A DNA stretch of 64,000 bases, from assembly GCF_963678975.1 (NCBI RefSeq), contig NC_089273.1:23454356-23518355 (forward strand), read 5' to 3'. Numbering within the stretch: the first letter of the stretch is position 1; each line of letters starts with the position of its first letter. Below the pieces are notes generated by a model that did not search any database, was not told where the DNA came from, and was given only the letters and a program-made list of their open reading frames with translations. This document shows positions 23,301-34,944 of the stretch, in pieces. Both the position numbers and the translations under genes were made by a program. The DNA is from Dysidea avara (taxonomy: Eukaryota > Porifera > Demospongiae > Dictyoceratida > Dysideidae).

Positions 23301-23944
23301 TTGTTTACACGTTTCCTAACAAATAAATGAAGGTTGGGCAAAACCACAATTTCCTCACCCAAGTATTGAAAAGTCCACTTCCACGTTAACAACCACCACT
23401 AATACACGAGTTGAGTTCTGTGCCAGCCCTGGTTCAGTGCCACGCTATTCACACCGACATTTTATTTATGTGTGCACGTGCATCTGGTGAGGTGGATATG
23501 GCACACGTGAGAGCATAGATTACTATGTGAAGGTATAAACAAGTTTTAAACAGTTTACAATACAGAACACAAGTAAATTAAAACTTGAAATAATATATAC
23601 ACAGATCTGAAGCGATGTGTATGAGTATTACAAGTTAATCTTTGCCACAGCCGGCTTTGCTAGACTTGGGATTCCAGTTCACTGCAATGTGGTGAGTCGT
23701 CAGTACAACAGATGAGACAGTGATGATACGGATGTCTATATTGGATGATTAATGACATAAGCAGGTTAATACACAATACACAATATTAGTAATAAGCAAT
23801 TATTAATATTATTGCAAAATTCTGACCAGCATTGGCTATCTAGCATAGCTTGTCATACGGCTAGTGCATAAATGGAGTAGCTAGCTTGGATTTGATGAAT
23901 GAAATAATGTTTATGTGTATGGGGTAGCAATATATGATATACTA
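23301..23944. other. No gene seen
   Basis: Unique AT-rich sequence. No recognisable coding or RNA feature was found. Confidence 0.4.
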
Positions 23945-24405
23945 TAGGAGACTACTATAGAGACTATAGGAGACTACTAGAGACCATGGGAGACTGCTAG
24001 AGACCATGGGAGACTACTAGAGACTATAGGAGACTACTAGAGACTATAGGAGACTACTAGAGACTATCTGAGACTGTCGGAGACTGCTAGATACCATGGG
24101 ATACTATAGGAGACTACTAGAGACCATGGGAGACTGCTAGAGACTATAGGAGACTATCGCAGACTGCTAGAGACCATGGGAGACTACTAGAGACTATAGG
24201 AGACTACTAGAGACTATAGGAGACTACTAGAGACTATAGGAGACTATCAGAGACTACTAGAGACTATAGGAGATTACTAGAGACTATAGGAGACTACTAG
24301 AGACTATAGGAGACTACTAGAGACTATTATAGGAGACCACTAGAGACTATAGGAGACTACTAGAGACTTTTGGAGACTATTAGAGACTATAGGAGATCGC
24401 AGAGA
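23945..24405. repeat. Minisatellite, 20-bp unit
   Basis: Roughly 23 tandem copies of a unit like AGACTACTAGAGACTATAGG. Variants include CCATGGG, ATCGC and an insertion of TTAT near 24327. A short array of TGAAATATA.CTTTAAATA follows (24408-24465). Confidence 0.95.
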
Positions 24406-24469
24406 AATACTGAAATATAGCTTTAAATACTGAAATATAACTTTAAATAATGAAATATAGCTTTAGCAA

Positions 24470-26739
24470 AATAATGTATTTTATTTCTTTATAATTCGTG
24501 TGTGCAACATGAAGACAGCACCACATTCTCTATTGGTATTTATGTATCATGTCGGATTGTGTTGTTGTAGGCAACAAAAGTCTGCATGGTGTCAAGAACA
24601 TGTGCTATGCCTGCTTATGGGAGCCTGTAGACTATCATGGAGCCACACCCACTTATTGATCATTGACTATGTGTGTTTTGGTACCTGTAGGTACTTGTTC
24701 ATTTTCTTTTGCAGACAATTTCCTCCTGTTGATCAACAACCCTGACTTGCACTATTTAACTCTTACTTCTGAATTTAAAGCAGCATTGAATGGATTATCT
24801 AACTTAAGTACTGTAGAACCTCTCTTAAAGCACCCTCCACTATAAAGAAACATTTCTGTGGTTCCTATAGAATACAATTTAAAGGACCTATCATCAGTTT
24901 GTCTCAAACTGTTCGTTACGTACGTAGTGGTTCATTACATAGTGGTTCCAACAGATAAGAAACCTCTTAAAGATTGGTATTTTTGTCCTTTGTAATAATA
25001 AAGTTAAGAGGGTAATAAACTACTACTGCTATTGATTTGGAGCCTAGGTTGTCTACAATCAAGGGGTTCACTGTAAATGACTAACTGAATGGTTGAGTCA
25101 TATATGTAGAACTATGTTCTACATTAGCCAGTAAGTAGCCTGTCAGTTACTCAATTAAATGGTTAACAGTAACCACATCTGTAGACTATGATCATACACA
25201 ATTCTTGCACAGTACGTAACATAGGTATTAGAAACTAGTGAGTTTCTTTTCTGTATTCATCAGCTCCCACATATTTACCCATTATTGCAGATTTAACAAT
25301 TATTTTGTCTGAATAACAAAAATTGAATATGCACGGTCATTTAAAAAAAGCAACATTTGTATATAGGTACCTAAATAGTCTCATGTGCCAGACAGTTTGT
25401 GTGGGGACAGGAAATAAACCATCTGGTCACTGTTGTACACTTTCCATGAATACACTTTCCATGCAATTAGATTACATCACACTTGTTTTTTTGCCAAGGA
25501 TAATCGTGCCAGTCATGTCTGTGAGCAGGCTAAGGCAAAAATTATACTGTTAATGTCATGATGTATTTGAAACATTGCTGAAGGTCTTCCTCGACAATTC
25601 CGCTACTTCACAAATCCATAGCGAAGCATACTAAACAACGATTTTAAGAACTCTGTACAAGGGGAACAAAGATCCTAAGCCCATGGCATTGTTCAACTTC
25701 AGTCCTTTATTACAGTAAGATTTTTAATAATTGGTGTTTATTTTATCATAGAGCCCGCAAGGCAATCTGATTGGCTCTGCCAACATTCTGGCAGTGGTCA
25801 CAGAATGTGTGCAACAGTGACTAGAAGGCTTATTTACCACCCCCACACAAACTGTCTGGCATGGAGTTAGAACAATGAGTCCGTATTTTCACAATGATTG
25901 CATGAGGATGAGATGACTTTGATCCAATAAGCATTTCTTGGTATTCTGTAGTGTGTTAGGTTACCTCATTAGACGTTAAATTTCCCGGCCAGTTGTTCGC
26001 AATATCTGAGTTTCCACCTACAAATAAGAACATCATACCCAATATACATGTGATCACATAATAACACACAAAATCATGACCACATAATGAAGTGGTGATG
26101 AAAATTATAATATCTATAATGCACCTATCAATGTATTTACAGGAAGAATTGACACAAAACTGTTGCCACAATATGGGGCATTAATTTTGATAATGATTCA
26201 TTAAGCACACAAGTACTTTTTCTTGTACATAACTTGTCATATCCCTGTGTGGATAAGTGGGGATTTGATACAATAGGTTTGTCCTTCTATGGGTCAGTTG
26301 ATTCAGCTGTTTGAAATCCCCATATATGCCCAAGGGTGGGATAGTGGGGTAATACATTGATAGGTGAATTAACGTATATAAAAACAGTAATATCTCTATA
26401 GGGCAAGGAACATATCTAAATAGCGAACCGGCACACACTACACACAGTGGTGTCACAAGAATAAAACACAAGCTGCTTCACACTCACATTATCAGTTTCA
26501 CCCTCGGTTTCACCAATAGTTGTGAATAGCTCTGTGCTGCCAGGTAATGCGAGACGTCTAAAACAATTTTTCGCCCTCCTTTTCTAGCTGCTGCCAGCCT
26601 GGCGGAGAACACGACTTTGTTCTGTTGTTGGCCCTGCGAACTAGTCGGCTTCAAACATGTCAGTATCCGGGCTATGTACACAACATTATCCGGAAAAAAT
26701 GTTTCGTGAAAATTTTCTAAGTCTTTGTATGCCCCCAAA
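24470..26739. other. No gene supported
   Basis: AT-rich sequence. A minus-strand open stretch at 26484-26786 codes 100 residues of no recognised family and overlaps a LINE tail, so it is not called. Nothing else could be supported. Confidence 0.35.
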
Positions 26740-26740
26740 A

Positions 26741-26936
26741 AAAATTCGCATGGACCGATATCTTTATTCATTTCTGCCAAGGACAATCCTTGACTGGAAT
26801 AACTTGAATATTGAGAATTTAAGTAATTGTAATCTAGATTTTTTTAAGGATTGTTTATCTAGTTAATCACTTACATGTCCTTTTTTGTACATTAGCGTAT
26901 ACCCTTGATGGGTTTTGCTAATCAATAAATAAATGT
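26741..26936 (+). mobile_element. 5'-truncated LINE 3' end (APE-type family)
   Basis: The frame encodes the last ~40 residues of a CR1/L2-like LINE polyprotein, with the conserved SFLPRTILDWNNLN motif, ending at TAG 26866. The 3' UTR has a hairpin with ATTAGC (26891-26896) and GCTAAT (26917-26922) around CCC...GGG. It is followed by AATAAATAAAT. The same terminal hairpin ends the LINE at 61560-64000, so both belong to one family. Confidence 0.75.
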
Positions 26937-27245
26937 ATGATTTCGTTAATTCAATAAAAATAAATAATAGTAAGCCTGAGGAGTTGTTTGACATATGTGT
27001 TGCTGACACTGACGTCCGTTCTTATTTGTCTCACTGCCCATAATCTGTACTGATCTCTGCAGAAAATGAGAAGAAGAGAAAGAATTCTTTGGCTTGCAGT
27101 GACCTTATTTTTCCACTTTGTTTTTCTGTGGATGGTCTTTGTGGCCCAGAGACAGGAAGTTTTCTAAAACACCTGGCGTATTGCCTTTCACTGAAATGAG
27201 AGAAAAGTTCAGCAGAAGTTATGGGATGGATCCTTGCTCGATTAG

Positions 27246-27400
27246 TTTTTTTCCATCTAACGTACCACTGGAATGTGTATCCGTGAATCTCGCACGAAGT
27301 GGAGGTCCATTGGACTTGATGATGTTGCTACAATTACTTTGGACTAAATTATTGATCTGTTTGTGTTTATTTTGTGTGTGATTGTATAACAATATTGAAT
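27246..27400 (+). repeat. Dispersed fragment shared with 33505-33620
   Basis: It shares AATCTCGCACGAAGTGGAGG, TGGACTAAATTATTGATCTG and TTTGTGTGTG-like blocks with 33505-33620, at roughly 80-90% by eye. In the second copy this segment sits just before a LINE tail, so it may be part of a LINE. The identity is not established. Confidence 0.5.
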
Positions 27401-27545
27401 GGTTCTTACTGAAAAGAATTTGCTGTGAACGTTCTTTTGGGCATGAGGTTTGAAAAAGTTTAAAGTCAAGTCCCCTTGTGACACTTGACGAATTCAGGTG
27501 GAAGAATAATCCAGGTTGGAGATTAACATTCCCTTGTAAGATATT

Positions 27546-27870
27546 ATCTAATCAAAAAACAGCCAAGCTGTAAAAAAGGTGTGGCCCCCATAAAGGCCAT
27601 GGTGAAAAAAGATGTGAAATCCAAGATGGCGGCCAAGAAATGGCTGTGATGGTAGGTTAATGGTTACATTTTAATAACAACAATTCAGGTGAATTTGGTG
27701 CCAAGACCAAGCGGCACAAAATTCACCTGAATTGCCGTTATTAAAATGTAACCATTAACCTACCATCACAGCCATTTCTTGGCCGCCACCTTGGATTTCA
27801 CATCTTTTTTCACCATGGCCTTTATGGGTCCCCCACCTTTTTTTACAGCTTGGCTGTTTTTTGATTAGAT
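27546..27870. repeat. 325-bp near-perfect palindrome (copy A)
   Basis: ATCTAATCAA at the left end pairs with TTGATTAGAT at the right, with arms of about 135-150 bp around GCCAAGACCAAGCGGC. The arms match almost throughout, including ATGGTTACATTTTAATAAC with its complement. Single-stranded DNA or RNA from here would form a long stem. Confidence 0.95.
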
Positions 27871-28079
27871 ATCACTTCTTTTTGTATTTGTATACTGCAA
27901 AGCTGGCCTATGGCTGGCTTTGGGGCTTTTTTAACCCATGTGTTTTTTTCTTTACCACAGGAAGAAGAAAAGAATTTTAGTACTTCAATTATTTTTGATT
28001 TTATTAGTAATTATACAAATTATATACATATATTTATTACATGCTCATTATTCCCCACAGGATTTTTTTTGCAGCTGAT

Positions 28080-31000
28080 CTCTCTACTGGGTGACTTGAA
28101 ATGTAGCTGAACTATATACAGGATGGTTTCTTTGTAGCTGAACTCTCTGTAACAGGTGATTTGTTTGCAGCTAAACTCCCTACATGGTGGTGTCTTTATA
28201 GCCGAACTCTCTACATGATGGTTTCTTTGTAGCTGAACTCTCTATAAGGTGACTTCGTCTAGCTGAACTCTCTACAGGGTGATTTTTTTGTAGCTGAACT
28301 CTCTGCAGGGTGATTTGTTTGCAGCTGAACTCTCTACATGATGGTTTCTTTGTAGCTGAACTCTCTACAAGGTGACTTCGTCCAGTTGATCTCTCTACGG
28401 GGTGATTTGTTTCTAGCTGAACTCTCTACAAGTGAATTGTTTGCAGCTAAACTCTCTACATGGTGGTTTCTTTGTAGCTGAACTCTCTACAAGGTAACTT
28501 CTTCTCTACAGGGTGATTTGTTGTAGTTGAATTCTCTACTAGGTGGTTTGTATGAGGCTGAACTCTCTACATGGCGGTTTCTTTGTAGCTGAACTCTCTA
28601 CAGAGTGATTTGTTTGCAGCTGAACTCTCTACATGATGGTTTCTTTGTAACTGAACACTCTACAAGGTGACTTCTTCTAGCATGATCTTTCTACAGGGTG
28701 AATTGTTGTAGCTGAACTATCTACAAGGTAACTTCTTCTAGCTGATCTCTATACAGGGTGATTTGTTTGTAGTTGAATTCTGTACAGGTGGTTTCTTTGT
28801 AGCTGAACTCTGTACATGATGGTTTCTTTGTAGCTAAACTCTTTACAAGGTGACTTCTTCTAGCTGAACTCTCTACGGGGTAATTTCTTTGTAGCTGAAC
28901 TCTCTATATGATGGTTTCTTTGTAAATGAACTCTCTACAAGGTGAATTCTTCTACCTGATCTCTCTACAGGGTGATTTGTTTGTAACTGAACTCTGTACA
29001 AGTGCGTTTTTGTGGGTGATCTCACTGCAGGTTGATTTGTTTGTAGCTGAACTCACTAAAGGGTGATTTTGCTTGTAGCTGAACTCCTTGCATTGTATCT
29101 AGTTTCTAGCTGATCTTTCTACAGGGTGATTTGTTTGTAGCTGATCTCTCTACCAGTTGATTTGTGTGTATCTGATCTCTCTGCAGGTTGATTAATTTGC
29201 AGCCGATCTCTCTACAAGGTAATTTGTTTGTAGCTGAACTGTCTATAAAGTGATTTATTTGTAGCTGATCTCTCTGCAGGTTGATTTGTTTTAGCTGAAC
29301 TCTCTATAGGGTGATTTACTTGTAGCTGAACTCCTTACATTGTGAGTAGTTTCTAGCTGATATCTCTACAGGGTGATTTGTTTGTAGCTGATCTCTCTAC
29401 AAGTTGATTTGTGTGTAGCTGATCTTTCTACTGGTTGATTTGTTTGTAGCCGATCTCTCTACAGGGTAATTTGTTTGTAGCTGAACTCTGTACAAGGTGC
29501 TTTTTTGTAGGTGATCTCACTGCAGGTTGATTTGTTTGTAGCTGAACCCACTAAAGGGTGATTTGCTTGTAGCTGAACTCCTTACATTGTGTCCAGTTTC
29601 TAGCTGATCTCTCTACAGAGTGATTTGTTTGTAGCTGAACTCTCTATAAGGTGATTTATTTGTAGCTGAACTCCTTACATTGTGTGTAGTTTCTAGCTGA
29701 TCTCTCTACAGGGTGATTTGTTTGTAATTGATCTCTCTACAAGTTGATTTGTGTGTAGCTGATCTCTCTGCAGGTTGATTTGTTTGTAGCCGATCTCTCT
29801 ATAGGGTAATTTGTTTGTAGCTGAACTCTCTATAAGGTGATTTGTTTGTAGTTGATCTCTCTGCAGGTTGATTTGTTTTAGCTGAACTCTCTACAGGCTG
29901 ATTTGTTTGTAGCCGATCTCTCTACAGGGCAATTTGTTTGTAGCTGAACTCTCTACAAGTTGATTTGTTTGTAGCTGATCTCTCTGCAGGTTGATTTGTT
30001 TGTAGCCGATCTCTCTACAGGGCAATTTGTTTGTAGCTGATCTCTCTACAGGGTGATTTTTTTTGTAGCTGACCTCTCTTCAGGGTGATTTGTTTCTAGC
30101 TGATCTCTCTACAGGGTGATTTTTTGTAGCTGACCTCTCTTCAGGGTGATTTGTTTCTAGCTGATTGCTCTACAGGTTGATTTGTTTGTAGATGAACTCT
30201 CTACAGGGTAATTTGCTTGTAGCTGAACTCCTTACTTTGTGTCTAGTTTGTAGCTGATCTCTCTACAGGGTGATTTGTTTGTAGCTGAACTCCTTACATT
30301 GTGTGTAGTTTCTAGCTGATCTCTCTACAGGGTGATTTGTTTGTAGCTGATCTCTCTACAAGTTGATTTGTGTGTATATAGCTGATCTCTCTGCAGGTTG
30401 ATTTGTTTGTAGCCGATCTCTCTGCAGGTAATCTGTTTGTAGCTGAACTCTCTGCAGGTAATCTGTTTGTAGCTGAACTCTCTATAAAGTGATTTGTTTG
30501 TAGCTGATCTCTCTGCAGGTTGATTTGTTTTAGCTGAACTCTCTACAGGGTGATTGCTTGTAGCTGAACTCCTTACATTGTGTCTAGTTTCTAGCTGATG
30601 TCTCTACAGGGTGATTTTTTGTAGCTGAACTCCCTTCAGGGTGGTTTGTTTCTAGCTGATCTCTCTACAGGTAGATTTGTGTTGATTTGTTCATTGCTGA
30701 TCGTTCTAAAGGTAATTGATTTGTTGCAGTTGAACACCCTGCAAAGTGATTTGTTTGTAGCTGATCACTCTAAAGGGTAATTTGTTTGTAGCTGAACTCT
30801 CTCCACAGTGACTTGTGTGTAGCAGAATTCTGTGTAACTGAATTCTCTAGAGAGTGACTTAATTGTAGCTGAATTCTCTACACAGTGCATGACTTGTTTA
30901 TAGCTGAACTTTCTTCAGTGTGACTTGTAATGTTCTGAATCTCTATAGTGATATATTTGCTTAACTCTCAAAATGGTGACTGTCTTCTTGCTGAACTGTC

Positions 31001-31080
31001 TATAAGATTAACTGTTTGCAGCTGAACTCCCTACAGAATAACTTGTGATGTAATAAAATTCTATAATGGAGTAAATAAAT
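28080..31080 (+). repeat. 31-bp minisatellite, about 95 copies (copy A)
   Basis: The unit reads roughly TGATTTGTTTGTAGCTGAAC followed by TCTCTACAGGG. Many variants exist (GATC for GAAC, TTCTAGC for TTGTAGC). Unit order near both ends matches the array at 41830-45035, so the arrays are copies of one ancestral array, not independent expansions. Confidence 0.95.
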
Positions 31081-31109
31081 TAGCCGAATGCTCTATTAGG
31101 GTGACTGTT

Positions 31110-32206
31110 CTGCCAGTGACTGTTCTGTGTCCTCATCACTGGCCTCCTGTTCTTTCACAATTCATTCTGGACCGGGGTATCAATTCGGCTATTGTTAAAA
31201 CAGAACAGCTATCTCGCAAGTCCGCAATCCGCAATTCCAAATCTTCCAACTATTCGGATAGATCTTCCAGTTTGCGTACCCACTTAGATCCCTCCTCTCA
31301 ACGTGCTTTAGATCTAGCCTCAGCCAAAGGGGCCTCCAACTGGCTTACCACCCGGCCCCTACAGGAACATGGCTTTGCACTGCATAAGTCCGCGTTTCAC
31401 GATGCCGTGGCACTACGTTATGGGTGGTCTCCTCAGCGGACTCCTGCTCACTGTGCATGTGGGACTTCCTTTTCAGTGGAGCATGCTTTATCCTGTCCCA
31501 AGGGTGGCTTACCTTCTATCCGACACAATGAGATCAGAGATCTAACTGCTACCCTGTTGACTGAAGTATGCTCTCAGGTAGCTGTTGAACCAGAGCTCCA
31601 GCCGGTTTCACAGCAGGACTACCCTGCTTCTGCCAATATCCAATATGGTGCCCGTCTTTACATCGCCATGAATGGTTTTTGGGGTGGAAGAAGTGAAAGA
31701 TGTTTTGTGGATGTGCGGGTGTTCAACCCTCTGGCTGCTTCTAATGCGTCTTCATCACTGGCCTCCTGTTATCGGAGGCACGAGAACATTAAGAAACGTG
31801 CGTATGCTCAGAGAATTCGTGAGGAGGAGCATGCCTCTTTTACCCCCCTGGTAATGTCTGCCTCTGGTGGTCTGGCTCATGAGGCTTCTGTTTTTTATCA
31901 ACGCTTGGCTCATCAACTTTCAAACAAGTGGGGCGATGATTACTCTGTTGTCATGGGGTGGTTAAGGTGCTGTCTATCTTTTTCTCTCTTGCGGTCCTCC
32001 ATACAATGCATCCGCGGAGCCCGCTCATCCATCGGTCACTATGTTAATACTCCCCCAATTGTGGAGATGATTCGGGCAGAGTCTCAGTTTGCCGTGGACT
32101 AAGAAAGTCCCGGTTTGTCCAGCACAGGCCATTTATGTGCTGGGGGTGGTAGGCAAGGGCAGTCCATCAAGCCCGGGTAAAAAAAAAGAAAAAAAAAAAA
32201 AAAAAT
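31110..32206 (+). mobile_element. 5'-truncated LINE fragment with poly(A) tail, inserted in copy A
   Basis: An open frame (31101-32102, 333 codons) encodes the C-terminal part of a non-LTR retrotransposon polyprotein. It has a CCHC knuckle (CACG...HALSC), then SIRHNEIRD, then NGFWGGR and FVDVRVFNP, then SFTPLV. This order fits the zinc-knuckle plus restriction-like endonuclease of R2/NeSL-type LINEs. Related proteins, from memory, have GARLD where this copy has GARLY, which could remove a catalytic Asp. The frame is followed by a short 3' UTR and an A-rich tail (32178-32206). Upstream reverse transcriptase is missing, as expected for 5' truncation. The first codons belong to flanking minisatellite-tail DNA, so the listed ATG is not a true start. 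Confidence 0.75.
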
Positions 32207-32211
32207 CTATT

Positions 32212-32991
32212 AGAGTATCTCGATCTCGCATTTGCTACACGGAGTTGGCTTTCGAATCATAACTCAGTGGTTTGTAATCCGATTCTTCTGTACTACTGCA
32301 AGAACTTTCTATGAAGATTATTCCAGCTATACACCGATTTTCAGCTCATTGCTCCAAGCGGTTTGCCTTGTAGGCGTGAAAACTAATACTTTTTTTATTC
32401 ATAAAAATCGATCGCGTAATTGTGACACAGGTTGGATTTTGTGTCATATCTCCGTGGTCTTTATCTCGATTCCTTTCAAACCACCAAAAGGCACTCCTAC
32501 GATGGTTACTCCATCTACACAGCAATTTTCAACTGATTCCATGAAGCGGTTTACCCTGTAGGCGTGACAACAAATCGATCTTGTTTTACGCGCATAATCG
32601 GTCGTAACTCCTGAACCATTCATCGGATTTGTACCAAATTTGATGATAGGATTCGCCTTCGGACTCCCTTTCTGTGTGCCAAATTTCAAGGCGATCGGAG
32701 TACGCGTTTGCTTGTTATAGCAATTTTTGCAAGTGTGCGAAAAGACGAAGAAGAAAAAAAACGAAACTTTGGCAGCTCGTATCTCGGAAATGGCTACAGC
32801 GATTTCCTTCAAATTTGGAATGTAGACTCCCTTGGCTGGCGGTCAACTGTGTAGCAAATTTGGTTCTAATCAGATAAGTGATCACCGAGATACAAAGGTG
32901 TGAAAATGACTTTTTTGTTCTTTCTGTCAATATACTCACGGTGTGGCGCGCCGGCTTCTTGGGCCGCACGACACACTACCGTGTGTCTTGA
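32212..32991 (+). repeat. Unique tail of palindrome-minisatellite element, copy A
   Basis: About 780 bp, ~95% similar by eye to 45055-45841. It contains internally similar blocks such as TATCTC.G..., AAATTTG and GCGGTTTRCC. The minus-strand open frame within it (32444-32812) is partly preserved in the other copy, but it has no recognised domain and is probably fortuitous. It ends in the hairpin at 32970-32987. Confidence 0.85.
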
Positions 32992-33139
32992 AATGCCATA
33001 ACTTTTATGACTAGATTTATGTTAATGTAATAATTATATTCATAGTTAATTTTTGTTTATTGCATCTAGTTTATGTATGTGTATGTATGTAATTGAATGG
33101 GTGTACAGGCTCTAAGTATCAACCCAAATCACATCATAG

Positions 33140-33480
33140 TCATGATCATAATCATAATCATGTCAGCACGATGCCTTCAATATGACAATGTAGGAAGCTT
33201 GAGGGTAACCAGACGTTCATCATACTCTAAACTGGAGAACACATTTAGTGGCTCTTCTTTGCACTTTCTCCATCCTATCACAATCTCCAATGTAATTTAG
33301 GTCCCATCTTTTTTCAGTAAGAACCATCAACTCATGGAAAAATTTTCCCAATTATGTAGTGTCGTCTAATTCTACTGACAATTTTAAAATTTTGATTGAT
33401 AACTTTTATTCTTAATGTATTAGTTTATTGTAACGAGGAAGTCTCACAGGCGTAATGCATTTTTCTCTGTATTTAATAAT
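33140..33480 (+). mobile_element. LINE fragment with inverted 5' part (twin-priming-like)
   Basis: The minus strand of 33165-33302 encodes a reverse-transcriptase thumb segment: IGDCDRMEKVQRRATK, then in another frame YDERLVTLKLPTLSY and RHRADMI. The plus strand from 33303 encodes the later C-terminal segment SVRTINSWKNFPNYVV...ILIDNFYS, stop 33413-33415, followed by a 3' UTR and an AAT-rich tail. Upstream LINE sequence is thus inverted and joined to downstream sequence with a gap between, the signature of twin priming. Frameshift and stop mutations show it is old. Confidence 0.65.
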
Positions 33481-33639
33481 AATAATAATAACAATAATAA
33501 TAAAAAATATCTGTGGATCTCGCACCAAGTGGAGGTAAATTGGTTGGTGCTGCAATTACTTTGGAGTAAATTATTGATCTGTTTATGTATATTTTGTGTG
33601 TGTATGTATAATAATATTAAATATAATAATAATAATAAT

Positions 33640-33909
33640 AATTCCAGTGAAATTCATGAAATAATAATTTATACTGATCGTGGTATTGCTGCTAGACGAC
33701 TTGATTTAGTTTTGGTAGATAAGATGGCCAGGTGTACCAAATTATTGATATTGCTTGTGGATAAGCACAAGGAGAAAATTGATAAGTATTTAGACTGGGA
33801 AATTGAACTGCAGGTATTGTGGAACTCCAATGTTGAGGTAGTACTATTAGTTTTTGGTGCCATGGGTGTTCTACATGAAAAGACAGTCAAAATTTTTGAA
33901 CTGCTCTAG
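33640..33909 (+). mobile_element. LINE 3' coding relic (RLE-type), copy 1
   Basis: The frame encodes RRLDLVLVDK, then EKIDKYLDWEIELQVLWNSN and VLLVFGAMGV. These motifs close many restriction-like-endonuclease LINE polyproteins (family pattern RPD...D...KY.DL.IE...W...V.V.P...GALG). The PD of the nuclease motif is LD here. It is followed by a sequence rich in AATAATAAT (34070-34093), which looks like its tail. Confidence 0.6.
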
Positions 33910-34093
33910 TTAAAATAAGTTAGTGTTCACCAATTGTTACAGAAGACAGTGCTGCTTAAGACTGATATAATGCTGGGGAACATCTCCCACTCCTAAACTT
34001 CGAGTTGAACTCGAGTGACATTGATTTGAATCTCCTGTATGTATGCTTTAAAGTATATATATATGGTGTTAATAAAAATAAAAATAATAATAG

Positions 34094-34296
34094 AGAATGA
34101 GAAAGTGGAGAAATATTTAGACTTAAGTATTGAATTACAGCACTTATGGAACACTAATGTGCAAGTCATACCCCTTATTTTTGGAGCTCTGGGGTCAATC
34201 TCTAATTCAATTTGCACTACCTTGCTACTCTACAAGTTGCAGAAATTGGTGTCCACCAGCTTAAGAAGAATGTTGTTTTACGAACTGCTAAACATC
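34094..34296 (+). mobile_element. LINE 3' coding relic (RLE-type), copy 2, cut by assembly gap
   Basis: It starts at GAGAATGAGAAAGTGGAG and encodes EKVEKYLDLSIELQHLWNTN and QVIPLIFGALGS. It is almost identical to 38952-39160. It runs directly into the run of N at 34297, so its end is unknown. Confidence 0.7.
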
Positions 34297-34496
34297 NNNN
34301 NNNNNNNNNNNNNNNNNNNNNNNNNNNNNNNNNNNNNNNNNNNNNNNNNNNNNNNNNNNNNNNNNNNNNNNNNNNNNNNNNNNNNNNNNNNNNNNNNNNN
34401 NNNNNNNNNNNNNNNNNNNNNNNNNNNNNNNNNNNNNNNNNNNNNNNNNNNNNNNNNNNNNNNNNNNNNNNNNNNNNNNNNNNNNNNNNNNNNNNN
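34297..34496. other. Assembly gap (200 N)
   Basis: Exactly 200 unknown bases, probably a placeholder length. It interrupts a LINE relic in a region with several near-identical LINE tails, so mis-assembly or collapsed repeats are possible here. Confidence 1.
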
Positions 34497-34682
34497 GTAC
34501 TTTGTCAAATATTAAGACATTATTTAACTCATTCAGCCATAAAGTGACTCACACAAGTTGTGTTCATGTTGTAGTAGGTTTTTGTTTTTCCTTGCACATA
34601 TACTTGGTTGGTATTGGGATTATGTACCAGATTGCCACTGTATCTGTATTATTAAGTAAATAATAATGGTCATCGGTTCACT

Positions 34683-34890
34683 AGGAGCTATTTCAAAGCG
34701 GTTTAGCAGATACAAAAGCTTAACCCCTTATTCTTAAGAAAACTGCCATCTTGGGAACTGCTGCAATACTTTGCAGAGCTCTTCAACTCTCAGATCTAGG
34801 ATAGATCAGAGTTGGACAGTTTATAGCTACCAGTTGCATTTTTATATATTCTGTGTTTAATAAATAATAACAATAATAATAAAAATAGAT
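34683..34890 (+). mobile_element. Short LINE 3' relic
   Basis: The frame around 34683-34800 reads LGAISKRFSRYKSLTP, then KTAILGTAAILCRALQL. This resembles the final residues of RLE-type LINE proteins (GA+....Y...L....+..LLGTA.I+R..L). It is followed by AATAAATAATAACAATAATAA. Decayed and short. Confidence 0.5.
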
Positions 34891-34944
34891 GGCTGCGAAC
34901 AGTTCACCCAAAACCAGTAACAGAAGCTCTTATAACTGCACTGT

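Larger units (their letters stand above)
27546..32991 (+). mobile_element. Palindrome-minisatellite element, copy A (interrupted)
   Basis: The element starts with a palindrome (27546-27870) and continues through a ~200-bp linker, a 31-bp minisatellite (about 28080-31080) and a ~780-bp tail (32212-32991). The tail ends in the hairpin GACACAC-TACC-GTGTGTC and TTGA. The same order recurs at 41312-45841, which defines both ends. A 1.1-kb LINE fragment (31110-32206) is inserted before the tail. No transposase is encoded. The terminal hairpin, tandem-repeat core and lack of long terminal repeats recall non-autonomous Helentron/HINE elements; this is inference. Confidence 0.75.

Noticed and set aside
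26484-26786. 100-codon minus-strand open stretch
   Set aside because: Partly antisense to a LINE tail; no family recognised and no ATG context support.
28080-31080. Possible CRISPR-like array
   Set aside because: Units are adjacent with no spacers, the host is eukaryotic and no cas genes occur; it is a minisatellite.
32444-32812. Minus-strand open frame shared with 45284-45571
   Set aside because: Similarity comes from duplication of the whole element; differences are not obviously protein-like and no domain is seen.
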